Shown here piece by piece: positions 8,537 to 16,397 of a stretch of DNA of 64,000 nt; position 1 is the first letter of the stretch, and the number at the start of each line of letters is the position of its first letter. A model generated the notes under the pieces. It saw nothing but the letters and a program-made list of their open reading frames with translations, had not been told where the DNA came from and ran no database searches. The translations under genes were made by a program, and so were the position numbers. The stretch lies in NCBI RefSeq assembly GCF_010550605.1, contig NZ_JAAGNI010000233.1:1-64000 (forward strand). Reading direction: 5' to 3'. Origin of the DNA: Streptomyces sp. SID9727. Its GTDB lineage: Bacteria > Actinomycetota > Actinomycetes > Streptomycetales > Streptomycetaceae.

Positions 8537-9448
8537 TCAGAGTGCGCGGGCGCGCTGGAAGACGGTGTCGAGCCGTTCGCGCAGCCCAGGGTCGGGAATC
8601 AACTCCATGGCGCGGATGAAGTCGTCCTGGGCGGCGGCCAGCTGGGGCCGCTGTTGGTATTCGTGGTCGGCGAGGACGGAGGCTGCAGCCCCCGTGGCGC
8701 CGGGTCTGGCCCGTACGGCGTAGATCATCGTGAGGGAGAAGGCGAAACAGGCGTGGAGGAACCCGTACGCGGGCCGCTGGGTGCCGCGCCATGGGGAGAA
8801 GTACGTCTCGTTGTCGGGGAACGTGATGTGGAGCGCGGCGAGGGCGTCGTTGAGCCAGTTGTGGGCGGCTTCGTGGACGAGGTCGCGACCCAGCACGGCA
8901 GCGTTACCGGTGTGGTCGGTGAAGACGGTCGCCGGCAGACGGGTGATGGCGAAGCTGCGCAGGGTCTGGTCGGGACGGCGCCGGCCGGTCAGGCAGATCA
9001 CGGCGGCGTGCGCTGCGACGAGAGCGTCGAGGCGGGTGGCGGTGATGTGGCCGAAGGCATCGTCGGCCAGTACGGCCAGGGACTCGGCGGCGCAGGTCGT
9101 GTCGGGTCCGAGGACGTGGTACGGGGTGTCGGAGTGCGGGCCCCAAGTCATCTCGTCCTCGTTCGGGGCGATCACGATGCGCGGGCCGAGGCGGGAGGAG
9201 TGGGCCAGACGGGATAGAGCGGGCCCGGCGGTGTCGCGGTACCAGTCGAGTGTGGTCGTGTCGCGGCGGCGTGCGGCGTTCTCGGCGCCTTCGAGCCGGT
9301 GGTGCGCCAGGGCGTAGGCCAGGGGCAGCGCCTCGTCGTCCGGCGGCGAGTCGGAACCGGGGTGGAGCAGGGCCAGGGTGGCGGCGGTGCGTTCGCGGCG
9401 GTGGGTGGTGATGGCGTCCAGGTCGAGGGCGGCGTCGATGTCGTTCAT
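8537..9448 (-). CDS. HExxH-type putative peptide beta-hydroxylase
   Basis: A 303-aa protein whose C-terminal half contains H192-E-A-A-H196 (DLVHEAAHNW), the signature of the alpha-ketoglutarate HExxH family that hydroxylates beta-carbons in RiPP precursors. The usual companions are present: a radical SAM/SPASM gene and a small precursor gene directly upstream. AGGAG lies 9 nt before the ATG. It is the last gene of the operon. A plain zinc protease reading is less likely because the flanking sequence lacks known protease motifs and the context is RiPP-like. The assignment rests on motif, size and neighbours. Confidence 0.7.
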   Translation of the reverse strand: MNDIDAALDLDAITTHRRERTAATLALLHPGSDSPPDDEALPLAYALAHHRLEGAENAARRRDTTTLDWYRDTAGPALSRLAHSSRLGPRIVIAPNEDEMTWGPHSDTPYHVLGPDTTCAAESLAVLADDAFGHITATRLDALVAAHAAVICLTGRRRPDQTLRSFAITRLPATVFTDHTGNAAVLGRDLVHEAAHNWLNDALAALHITFPDNETYFSPWRGTQRPAYGFLHACFAFSLTMIYAVRARPGATGAAASVLADHEYQQRPQLAAAQDDFIRAMELIPDPGLRERLDTVFQRARAL

Positions 9449-9544
9449 GTCGGGAGGCTCCTAGGCGGCGGGCCCCGATGCCGGGCCCTGGGGGCGCCGG
9501 CACCGGGGTCTGAGAGGAGGGGCAGGCCGGTTGGCCCAGCCCGA

Positions 9545-9715
9545 TCAGTTGGCGCTGTCCGCCTCCGGGGTGGCCGGCGCCGATTCGGCGTCGGCGGGGG
9601 CGCTCCAGGCGTCAGCGGAGACGCTGGAGGTGTGGGCGGTCAGGCGCACGGTGCCGCCGTCGTCCCGCAGCTGGTCCACCGCGGCGAGAAACTCGCCGCA
9701 CACATCGGTCGTCAT
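9545..9715 (-). CDS. Candidate RiPP precursor peptide (56 aa)
   Basis: Starts ATG 9715 after a near-perfect GGAGGAAGAG ribosome-binding site and ends TGA 9547-9545. The product begins MTTDVCGEFLAAVDQLRDD, a plausible helical leader, continues GGTVRLTAHTSSVSADAWS, and ends in a low-complexity Ala/Pro/Asp/Ser tail (EADSAN). The only aromatic residue in the C-terminal half is W37, a possible site for radical SAM crosslinking or hydroxylation. It lies between the 2-oxoglutarate oxygenase and the HExxH hydroxylase, behind a 10-bp hairpin. It matches no precursor family I know. The strong RBS and position support expression. Confidence 0.6.
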   Translation of the reverse strand: MTTDVCGEFLAAVDQLRDDGGTVRLTAHTSSVSADAWSAPADAESAPATPEADSAN

Positions 9716-9750
9716 CTCTTCCTCCGTAGGTTGCAGGGTCTGGTCCGGGT

Positions 9751-9773
9751 GCAGCCCGCCAGGGGCGGGCTGC
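9751..9773. terminator. 10-bp hairpin ahead of the precursor gene
   Basis: GCAGCCCGCC-AGG-GGCGGGCTGC, perfect stem, 3-nt loop, between the oxygenase stop (9796) and the precursor start (9715). There is no T-run, so it may be a partial terminator or an mRNA-processing/stability element. Confidence 0.55.
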
Positions 9774-9795
9774 GTATGGGCGGGTGCATAGCCGG

Positions 9796-10509
9796 TCAGG
9801 CTTCGCTAATCAGCCAGCTGATGAACTTGCGTTCGCGCCCCGAGTGGACCGGCTCGGTGCCGTGGGTTACCTGGGATCCGTAGAGCAGCGCAGTGCCGGG
9901 GGCGGGGTGCACGCTCCAGCGGGTGCGCGGCATGGTGCGGAACCAGTCAGCGGAGTGGTCGGCGCCGTCGTGCGTGAACGCCATGGCGGGGTGGTAGCCG
10001 TCGTCGCCGTGCTGGTCGCTCCACAGGGCGGGGTGGGAGGTGGTTTCGACGAAGAACTCCCCGCCGTCGTCGGCGTGGTCGAGGACCACGCTGATCCCGG
10101 CGAGCTGACGGACGGGGTCGGTGGGGGCGGGGGCGATGCCGTCGACGTGCGGGGTGATGTGTTGTCCGGGCGCGTACTCGACGTACATCCATTCGCGGCA
10201 GGAGGTCAAGGCGGGCAGGGCTCGGCGCAGTGCGGGCATCGACCGTTCGACGGCGTGGGCGAGGATCTTGGCCGCGGTCTCGGGGGGCGGATGGATTTCG
10301 AGGCGGCCGGCGGGCTCGTAGACGGCCATGGCCTGCTCGCTGCTGTGTCCGGGGATGGAGTGCAGGGTGGTGGTGCGCTCGGTGTCGAATCGGCGCGGGC
10401 CGTCCTCGCCGAGGGCGTCATCCACGACGGTGATCAGGGTGGTGATCTCGTCGGGGGTGAGGAAGTTCTCGATGCTGGAGACCGTGAGTGTCTCCGCTAT
10501 GTGGATCAT
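9796..10509 (-). CDS. 2-oxoglutarate/Fe(II)-dependent oxygenase
   Basis: A 237-aa protein with the prolyl-4-hydroxylase-like facial triad H121-x-D123 (ITPHVDG) and H216 (VTHGTEPV), followed by a basic residue around R227 for 2-oxoglutarate binding. The family hydroxylates proteins, peptides or small molecules. ATG 10509 follows GGGAGGCACG and overlaps the radical SAM stop by ATGA. With the HExxH protein this gives two putative hydroxylases around one precursor gene. The peptide substrate is inferred from context. Confidence 0.8.
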   Translation of the reverse strand: MIHIAETLTVSSIENFLTPDEITTLITVVDDALGEDGPRRFDTERTTTLHSIPGHSSEQAMAVYEPAGRLEIHPPPETAAKILAHAVERSMPALRRALPALTSCREWMYVEYAPGQHITPHVDGIAPAPTDPVRQLAGISVVLDHADDGGEFFVETTSHPALWSDQHGDDGYHPAMAFTHDGADHSADWFRTMPRTRWSVHPAPGTALLYGSQVTHGTEPVHSGRERKFISWLISEA

Positions 10510-12386
10510 CGTGCCTCCCGGGTGGGTCGGGGCGGGCGGAGGGCGCAGGCGCATCCGGTGGCCGTCGGGGTGTGGCGGGCCACGTGCGTGAGCGTGTGCA
10601 CGGCCTGGTCGAGGCCGGTGAAGTAGTCGGCCCATGTGCTGCCGGGGGCCGGGGTGAGGGTCAGGTTGAGGACCGGGTGTCGGCGACCGGTCTCGGCGCT
10701 GGTGAGGTCGCTGCGGACGGCGTCCGCGGTGACGGTGGCGGGCAGGTAGCCATCGGCAGCGGCGAGGGTGTGGCACAGGCGGGCGGCGAGCGTGGCGTAC
10801 TCGGCGCGGGTACGCGGCAGCAGGCCGACGCGGAACGGGGACGGTGCCAGGCCGGTGCCGGTGTGGGCGTGCCCCTGGCAGGAGTCGTACGTGACGGCCT
10901 TCCAGCTGCGGGTGATCGTGTCGACCAGCGGCCACACCCGGTCCTCGACGCCCTCGCGCCACTGGGGGTGGCGCGGGTCGAGGTCGTCGGCCGCGTGCTC
11001 GCCGGGCAGGCCGGCCGTGTTGATGTTGCCGTGGTCGCTGGCCAGGAGCCGGGCCGGGGTACGAGGGGCTGCCGGGTCGTCCCAGCGAGCGAGGAAGGCG
11101 TCGACGTCGTCCATGACGTTCGGGTCGACGGGCCGCCAGTGGGCTCTGCGACAGTGGGCGCCGGCCGGGTGGTCGGGGGCGGCGAGCAGGTGAGCCATGC
11201 CGTCGGTGAGGCGGCCTCGGTGGTCGCAATACGCGTCATCGCTGCCGGTCGCCTTCAGCATGCGCCAGCGGGTCGCCGTGCATCCGCCGCCGCAGACCGT
11301 CCGGTACGGGCAGGAGACGCACTTGGTCATGAGCTCCCGGCCGGCGGTGAGCTGCGGGTTGGCGTGCTGGGCCTCGGTGATGTCCGCCTCGCTGCGGGCG
11401 GCGGCGAGCGGCAGCAGGTGAGCCTGGGGCCAGGGCAGTTCGTCGCAGGAGCCGAGGCGGCCGTCGGGGTAGGCGGTGAAGACGTGGGAGCACTTGTGGG
11501 CGGCGAAGTGGCAGTGGGCGGTGTCCAGGCCCTTGAGGCGGCGGATCGTGGCGACGGCCGGGTCGAGTTTGATCCGGCGGAAGTGGCCGGCGTCGATCCA
11601 GCGGGCCGTGGCGTCGAGGACGAAGGCGGCGTACTGCGCGGGAGTGATCGCCCAGGCCGGGCCGTCAGCCCCGACCGCACGGGCCTGGAGGCGGCGGCTG
11701 GGGCTGGTACGGCGGCCGGTGGCCTGGAGTCGCGTGGTGACGGTGGTGTCGAAGGCGGGCAGGAGGTGCACGGCGCGGACCGCGTCGAAGTCGGCGATGT
11801 GGTCGATGACTTCCGCAGCGCGGCCCAGGACGGCGGGGGTGACCACGGTGACGATGCCGCACGTGCGGTTGCGCTCGGCGAGCAGGTTCAGCGCGCTCAC
11901 GATGTGGGGGTAGATCGCGGTGCCGTCGTAGCCGACGCGCCAGGAGTTGCCCTGCTCGTCGCCGTCCATGGAGATGCCGATGTGCAGGCCCGGGTAGTGG
12001 GCGTCGAACAGGTCGAGCCACTCGCCGTCCAGCCGCACGCCGTTGGTCTGCAGGTGAACGCGGTGGACCGTGGGCTGGGCGGCGAGTTCGTCGAGGAGCG
12101 CGGCCATGGCGTCCTTGCCGACGGTCAGGGGCTCCCCGCCGTGCAGTTCGATCGCGAGAGGCCGCTCACCGAAGATCTGGCCCAGGCGGCGTATGTGTGC
12201 GGGCGTGATCTGGGCGCCGCCGGGGGCGAGCTTGCGTTTCTCGAAGCAGTACAGACAGTCGACGTCGCAGGTCTCGCCGCGCAGTTTGAGTACGACGGAG
12301 ACCGCCGCGGTGTGGTCGGTGTCCTCCAGGGGCCGCCACACGTCGGTGCCGACGGTCGTCGTGGGGGTGGTGAGCGTGCTGGGCAT
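10506..12386 (-). CDS. Radical SAM/SPASM peptide-modifying enzyme with C-terminal extension
   Basis: A 626-aa protein. Residues ~25-230 form a radical SAM core with C40-x3-C44-x2-C47 (CDVDCLYC) and the HGGEP motif at 82-86. A SPASM-type cysteine set follows (C299, C314, C356, C359, C365, C369, C387), binding auxiliary clusters. The architecture resembles FxsB-like enzymes that crosslink or otherwise modify RiPP precursors. Residues ~410-626 are an extra domain I do not recognise, containing VTYDSCQGHAHTG. ATG 12386 follows GGGGAGGA. It is coupled by ATGA to the oxygenase gene. The likely substrate is the 56-aa peptide. Confidence 0.85.
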   Translation of the reverse strand: MPSTLTTPTTTVGTDVWRPLEDTDHTAAVSVVLKLRGETCDVDCLYCFEKRKLAPGGAQITPAHIRRLGQIFGERPLAIELHGGEPLTVGKDAMAALLDELAAQPTVHRVHLQTNGVRLDGEWLDLFDAHYPGLHIGISMDGDEQGNSWRVGYDGTAIYPHIVSALNLLAERNRTCGIVTVVTPAVLGRAAEVIDHIADFDAVRAVHLLPAFDTTVTTRLQATGRRTSPSRRLQARAVGADGPAWAITPAQYAAFVLDATARWIDAGHFRRIKLDPAVATIRRLKGLDTAHCHFAAHKCSHVFTAYPDGRLGSCDELPWPQAHLLPLAAARSEADITEAQHANPQLTAGRELMTKCVSCPYRTVCGGGCTATRWRMLKATGSDDAYCDHRGRLTDGMAHLLAAPDHPAGAHCRRAHWRPVDPNVMDDVDAFLARWDDPAAPRTPARLLASDHGNINTAGLPGEHAADDLDPRHPQWREGVEDRVWPLVDTITRSWKAVTYDSCQGHAHTGTGLAPSPFRVGLLPRTRAEYATLAARLCHTLAAADGYLPATVTADAVRSDLTSAETGRRHPVLNLTLTPAPGSTWADYFTGLDQAVHTLTHVARHTPTATGCACALRPPRPTREAR

Positions 12387-12420
12387 CGGGTCCTCCCCTT
12401 TTGCGGGTGGAGTGAGTGGG

Positions 12421-13326
12421 TCAGCTGTGGGCACGGCGTGCGGCGGCCTGCTGCCAGGCGCGCATCCGGCCGTCGGAGAGCGGGACGCGGTCGTCGCCGC
12501 GGCGTAGGAACCAGCCGTCGCTGTAGCGCTGCGGCAGCCAGCCGAAGCCGTTGAGCCCCGCCTCGTCGACCGGTTCGGGCGCGGCGTCGGTGGGCCAGAG
12601 CTCCAGCAGGGCGTCGGCGAGTCGAGCCTGGACGGAGGCGAAGAAGGGACTGTGCGCGGCGGCGCTCACCCAGCGAGGCTCAGGCAGCGCCGGCACCGGC
12701 GTGAACGGGGCTTCGTTGCTGCTGAGCAGGCTGGGCAGCCACTTCTCTCCGAGCAGTGCGGCGTCGGCGGCGACGGTCTCGGCCTGCGCGACAACGCGGG
12801 CGAGCTGGTCCCAGACCAGGTCGGCGTGCGGATACAGGCCCGCCTGCGCCAGACCGAGCAGGTCCTCGGCCAGGCTCGCCGCCGCCTCGCACCGGTCCGC
12901 GAGCGCCCACCGCTGGTAGGCGGCCCGCTGCTCGGGCTCCAAGACTGCGGCTCGGTCCGGTGCTTGGGCGAGCGGACGGGCCGTACGCAGCAGCGTGAGG
13001 TCGCTCAGCCGGGACCGGACCGCGCGGAACATCTGGATGTCGTCGCGGGTGACGGTGAACTCGTCAAGGAGGGTGCGCCAGTCGTGCACGGTGCTCCTGC
13101 TCACCGCCCGTACGTCGACGCGGATGCCGTGGATGAGGCGGGAGCCCGGCTCGGCGACGGGTTCCGGGGTGATCAGGAGCAGGTCCACATCGCTGCGCTG
13201 GTGGACCAGGCCCTCGGCGAGCGCGCCCACCAGCCACACGTCGGCGTCGGCGTACTCGTCGGCCAGGCATGTGGAAGCCTGTTCGGCGACCTCGAGTCGA
13301 GTCTTCAGCCACGGCGTGTCCGTCAT
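12421..13326 (-). CDS. Nucleotidyltransferase-fold protein
   Basis: A 301-aa protein with an N-terminal polymerase-beta-like nucleotidyltransferase motif, GALAEGLVHQRSDVDLLLI at ~33-51, where the DxD pair would bind metal. The rest is helical and resembles the C-terminal substrate domain of aminoglycoside-type or streptomycin-type nucleotidyltransferases. The first G of the usual GS motif is followed by A rather than S, so activity is not certain. The ATG overlaps the upstream dehydrogenase stop (ATGA). In this operon it could adenylylate a small molecule made by the neighbouring enzymes. Confidence 0.65.
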   Translation of the reverse strand: MTDTPWLKTRLEVAEQASTCLADEYADADVWLVGALAEGLVHQRSDVDLLLITPEPVAEPGSRLIHGIRVDVRAVSRSTVHDWRTLLDEFTVTRDDIQMFRAVRSRLSDLTLLRTARPLAQAPDRAAVLEPEQRAAYQRWALADRCEAAASLAEDLLGLAQAGLYPHADLVWDQLARVVAQAETVAADAALLGEKWLPSLLSSNEAPFTPVPALPEPRWVSAAAHSPFFASVQARLADALLELWPTDAAPEPVDEAGLNGFGWLPQRYSDGWFLRRGDDRVPLSDGRMRAWQQAAARRAHS

Positions 13327-14267
13327 GAGGCGCTCCTTGCTGCACCGGCCAGGACACCGGCGGCGGTGGTGGCGACCCAGCGGTCGAGGAGGTCTCGGAC
13401 ATCGTGCCGCTGGGCACCGATGTGCGGGGTGGCGATCAGGTTCAGCGGACCGGGCATGTTCTCCCCGGGCCACAACGGCAGATCGGCTTCCTCCACGGGG
13501 TCGAGGGCGAGGCCACCAAGGCCGCCGTCGGCGAGCGCGCGCAGGCAGGCGGGGAGGTCGAGCGTGCCGAGGCGACCGACACAGAGCAGCAGCGGATGCC
13601 GCTCTCGTGCCGCGTCGAGGAACGCGGCCCCGAACGCACCCCTGTTCTCTTCGGTGAGCGGGAGCGCCACGACGTGGACGTCTGCCCACGCGGGCAGTTC
13701 GCTGGCGGGCCGTGAGGGCAGGGTGTCCGGTAAGCCGCGGCGGGCCGCGAAGGCGATCTCGGCGACGTGTGGGGCGAGGGCCTTCGCGCCGGCCCGGCCG
13801 ACCGGGCCGGCGCCCCAAATCGCCGCCCTCGTCCGGGAGAGAGGCGGAGCGAGGCAGTGCTGCTTCGCGTGCTGGCCCTGGAGCAGGGCGGCGTGCCCGT
13901 ACGGGATCCGGCGGGCGAGTGCGAGGAGAGCGGCCAGGGCCCATTCGGCGACGGCGTCGGCAGCCGGCTCCGGGTTGCGGTGCACGGTGACGCCGCGTGC
14001 GGCCAGGGCGGCAACGTCGATGCCGTCCAGGCCCGACCCGGCCCGGATCACATGCCGAAGCCTCGGCCACTCGGCCAGCCGTGTGGCGTCCAGCTGGTGC
14101 CCCGACCGCAGAACCAGCACCTCGGCTCGGGAGGCGAGTTCCGGGTCCGCCGGGGCGAGTGCGGTGATCTCCCTGATCAGGCAGCCGGGCAGATGCCGCT
14201 GCAGCAGGACGGTGTCGGCCGCGCCGCGCACGCTCACGAGCAGCGGGGCCTCGCGCACCGCGCTCAC
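13323..14267 (-). CDS. D-2-hydroxyacid dehydrogenase family protein
   Basis: A 314-aa NAD(P)-dependent dehydrogenase. The Rossmann motif GAGPVG lies at ~150-155 (AAIWGAGPVGRAG). The catalytic set appears as R in CVGRLG, E in PVEEADLP and H in ATPHIG. The family reduces 2-oxoacids to D-2-hydroxyacids. GTG 14267 overlaps the upstream TGA (GTGA). With a PEP-mutase-like enzyme in the same operon, its substrate could be a 2-oxoacid derived from phosphoenolpyruvate or oxaloacetate; that is a hypothesis only. Confidence 0.8.
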   Translation of the reverse strand: MSAVREAPLLVSVRGAADTVLLQRHLPGCLIREITALAPADPELASRAEVLVLRSGHQLDATRLAEWPRLRHVIRAGSGLDGIDVAALAARGVTVHRNPEPAADAVAEWALAALLALARRIPYGHAALLQGQHAKQHCLAPPLSRTRAAIWGAGPVGRAGAKALAPHVAEIAFAARRGLPDTLPSRPASELPAWADVHVVALPLTEENRGAFGAAFLDAARERHPLLLCVGRLGTLDLPACLRALADGGLGGLALDPVEEADLPLWPGENMPGPLNLIATPHIGAQRHDVRDLLDRWVATTAAGVLAGAARSAS

Positions 14268-14959
14268 TGATCCGCCCCCGCGGCAGGAGCGGTGTAGCGG
14301 CCGAAGGCCAGGTCGCCGGCACCGGTGATGACTTCCAGCGGGGCAGGAGCGCGGAAGTAGTCCTCGCAGGCTGCCTTGACGCCGGGCAGCCCGTTCCATG
14401 CCGCCGGGTTCGCCTCCAGGTCGGCGTAGTCGTCGACGATCAGCGTGCCGCCGGGGGCCATGCGCGGCACGCACGCGGTCAGGCAGGTGTGGATGGAGTC
14501 GTAGTAGTCGCCGTCCAGGTAGGCGAAGGCGATCTGGGCGGGGAGCTGGTCGGGGAGGGTATCGGCGAACCAGCCGGGGTGGATCACGGGCGGGGTGCGG
14601 CCCCAGCGGTCGTGGAGGGCGAGAACCTGGTCCGGCTCGGCGTGCAGGTAGCCGGCCTCGAACAGGTCGGGGTCCTGCGCTCCGCGTTCGGGCAGGCCCT
14701 GGAAGGAGTCGTAGACGTGGACCGGGCGCCGGCGCTGTCCGGTGGCGTCCAGCACGGCGCGCATCCACAACGCCATGGCGCCCCTGTAGCAGCCGAGTTC
14801 GATCACGGCGCCGGGCACGTCGCGGGCGCCGATCTGTTCGAGTTCGGTGCGGATGGCGGGCAGGCGGTCGGCATCCACGGTGTCGTCGTGGTGTTCGAGG
14901 AGCCAGTCGTGCAGTTCGGCGAGGCTCAGCAGGGCGGGAGGACGGGGGCCCATGGTCAC
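14264..14959 (-). CDS. TylF/MycF-like class I methyltransferase
   Basis: About 231 aa. The SAM-binding motif VIELGCYRGAMALWMRAVLD, the segment VYDSFQGLP and the acidic metal-site region AYLDGDYYDS and IVDDYA match the TylF/MycF family of Mg-dependent O-methyltransferases acting on sugars and related natural-product intermediates. GTG 14959 overlaps the NUDIX stop (GTGA); ATG 14953 is an alternative two codons later. The substrate is unknown. It shares the operon with the RiPP enzymes. Confidence 0.75.
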   Translation of the reverse strand: MTMGPRPPALLSLAELHDWLLEHHDDTVDADRLPAIRTELEQIGARDVPGAVIELGCYRGAMALWMRAVLDATGQRRRPVHVYDSFQGLPERGAQDPDLFEAGYLHAEPDQVLALHDRWGRTPPVIHPGWFADTLPDQLPAQIAFAYLDGDYYDSIHTCLTACVPRMAPGGTLIVDDYADLEANPAAWNGLPGVKAACEDYFRAPAPLEVITGAGDLAFGRYTAPAAGADQ

Positions 14960-15426
14960 CACCGGTCCACGAGGACGTCGCGGTCGGCCGGGGCCCCGGC
15001 GAGCGCGTCGAGCACTTGCTGGTTGACCCGCGGCAACAGGTACTTGTCGCTCAGCTCCTCCAACGGCACCCACTCGAAGCCGACCTGGATCGGGTCGGGC
15101 GGGTCGGACTTGCGCGGGGTGGTGTCCTCGTCGAGGAGCTCGGCGAGGAAGTTGTGCTGGGTCTTGTGGACGGTGCCGAACTCGTCGTTGTACTGCTCGG
15201 GGACGTACTCGACGACGAACAGCAGCCGCGAGGCGCGGACCCGCAGACCGGTCTCCTCCTTGACCTTGCGTACAACCGCGTCGCGCAGCGGCTCGCCTTC
15301 TATCGCCTTGCCGCCGGGCAGGTTGTAGTGGAATCCGGAGTGGTCGTCGTACGACATGAGCAGAATGCGGCCCTGGTGGACGATCGCAGCCTTGACCGAC
15401 ACGCTGATGCGGGGCAGAGATGTCAT
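14956..15426 (-). CDS. NUDIX hydrolase
   Basis: A 156-aa single-domain NUDIX protein. The NUDIX box reads PGGKAIEGEPLRDAVVRKVK followed by EETG, with K in place of the first E of REUxEE but with the metal-binding EE intact. Such proteins hydrolyse nucleoside diphosphate derivatives. ATG 15426 lies 95 bp after the PEP-mutase-like gene and is coupled to the methyltransferase downstream. It is one of ten NUDIX domains in the window. Confidence 0.85.
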   Translation of the reverse strand: MTSLPRISVSVKAAIVHQGRILLMSYDDHSGFHYNLPGGKAIEGEPLRDAVVRKVKEETGLRVRASRLLFVVEYVPEQYNDEFGTVHKTQHNFLAELLDEDTTPRKSDPPDPIQVGFEWVPLEELSDKYLLPRVNQQVLDALAGAPADRDVLVDRW

Positions 15427-15521
15427 GGCTCGGAGTGTTCCTTCCCTCGTCGAGCCCGCCGCGGCCGACTGCCCGGCGGATGCTGGTGGAGCGGGGTTGG
15501 AGCAGCGGAGTCGAGCGTGTT

Positions 15522-16397
15522 CTACAGGCAGGCGCGGGCGGTCGGGTCGGCGATCTGGAGGAGGTCGGCTACGTCGGACAGTGGCGTCCCGCCGGCGGTG
15601 AAGGAGCCGGTGGTCTGGAAGGAGGCTGCGACGCTGCGCATCGCGGCGAGCGCGGCGCGCGAGAGCTGGTTGGCGTAGATGGCCAGGGCGAATCCGGCGG
15701 TGCCGAGTTCGCCCGGAGACAGGTGCGCGAACGCGGTGGGTACGGTCACCAGCGGCACCGCGCCCGGCCAGGCGGCGGCCGTGGCCAGGGCCTGCTGCCC
15801 GGTGGGGTCCTTGGAGTGGATGAGCACCGCGTCCGCGCCACACGCCGCGTACGCTTCGGCCCGCCGCACTGCCTCGGTCACGCTTGCTCCGCAGATCAGG
15901 GCCTCGGTCCGCGCGATCAGGGCGACCCCGGTTCCGACGGCGTCGCGCATCGCGGCGATCTGTTCGGTGACCGTCTCGATGTCAGCGAGCGCCTGGCTGC
16001 GGTGCAGAGCAAAGGAGTTGACCTTGGGGTAGGCGCTGTCCTCCAGGCAGAGGGCCGCGGCCCCGGCGCTGGTGAGGTCGCCGGCGAACCGGCGGGCCGC
16101 GGCCGGGGTGCCGCCGGCGTTGTCGATGTCGACGATCACCGGCAGCGCCGCTGTCCGAGTGAGGGCGAGGACGGTGTCGGCCAGGTCGCGCGGCCCCAGC
16201 ACGTTCTCGTCCGGCAGCCCAAGGGCCGTGGAGACCTCCAGGCCGGACACCCACAGGGCGTCGAAGCCGGTCTCCACGGCGACCTTGGCGGCCACCGCGT
16301 TCGCGGCGCCGATCGCCCGCAGCGGGCGGCGGGCGCCCACTGCGGTAGCCAGCCGCGTCACGAGCGAGGCTATGCCGGCCTCGGTGGAAGTGGTCAC
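15522..16397 (-). CDS. PEP mutase/isocitrate lyase superfamily protein with altered EDK motif
   Basis: A 291-aa protein. It aligns with PEP mutase across the substrate loop (FDALWVSGLEVSTALGLPDE) and the metal site VDIDNAGG at ~89-96. The diagnostic EDKx5NS motif appears as E119-D120-S121-AYPKV-N127-S128 (LEDSAYPKVNSFA): everything is kept except the catalytic-loop Lys, replaced by Ser. True PEP mutases make phosphonopyruvate; the change suggests another reaction in the superfamily, such as a lyase or hydrolase of 2-oxoacids. It overlaps its upstream neighbour by 4 nt. Confidence 0.75.
   Translation of the reverse strand: MTTSTEAGIASLVTRLATAVGARRPLRAIGAANAVAAKVAVETGFDALWVSGLEVSTALGLPDENVLGPRDLADTVLALTRTAALPVIVDIDNAGGTPAAARRFAGDLTSAGAAALCLEDSAYPKVNSFALHRSQALADIETVTEQIAAMRDAVGTGVALIARTEALICGASVTEAVRRAEAYAACGADAVLIHSKDPTGQQALATAAAWPGAVPLVTVPTAFAHLSPGELGTAGFALAIYANQLSRAALAAMRSVAASFQTTGSFTAGGTPLSDVADLLQIADPTARACL

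Noticed and set aside
10510-11229. N-terminal extension of the 2-oxoglutarate oxygenase frame.
   Set aside because: It lies in the radical SAM coding sequence; the GGGAGG site and ATGA overlap fix the start at 10509.
10488-14328. Long plus-strand frames opposite the radical SAM, nucleotidyltransferase and dehydrogenase genes.
   Set aside because: The minus-strand genes carry clear catalytic motifs and coupled starts; the plus frames are Gly/Arg/Ala-rich shadows.
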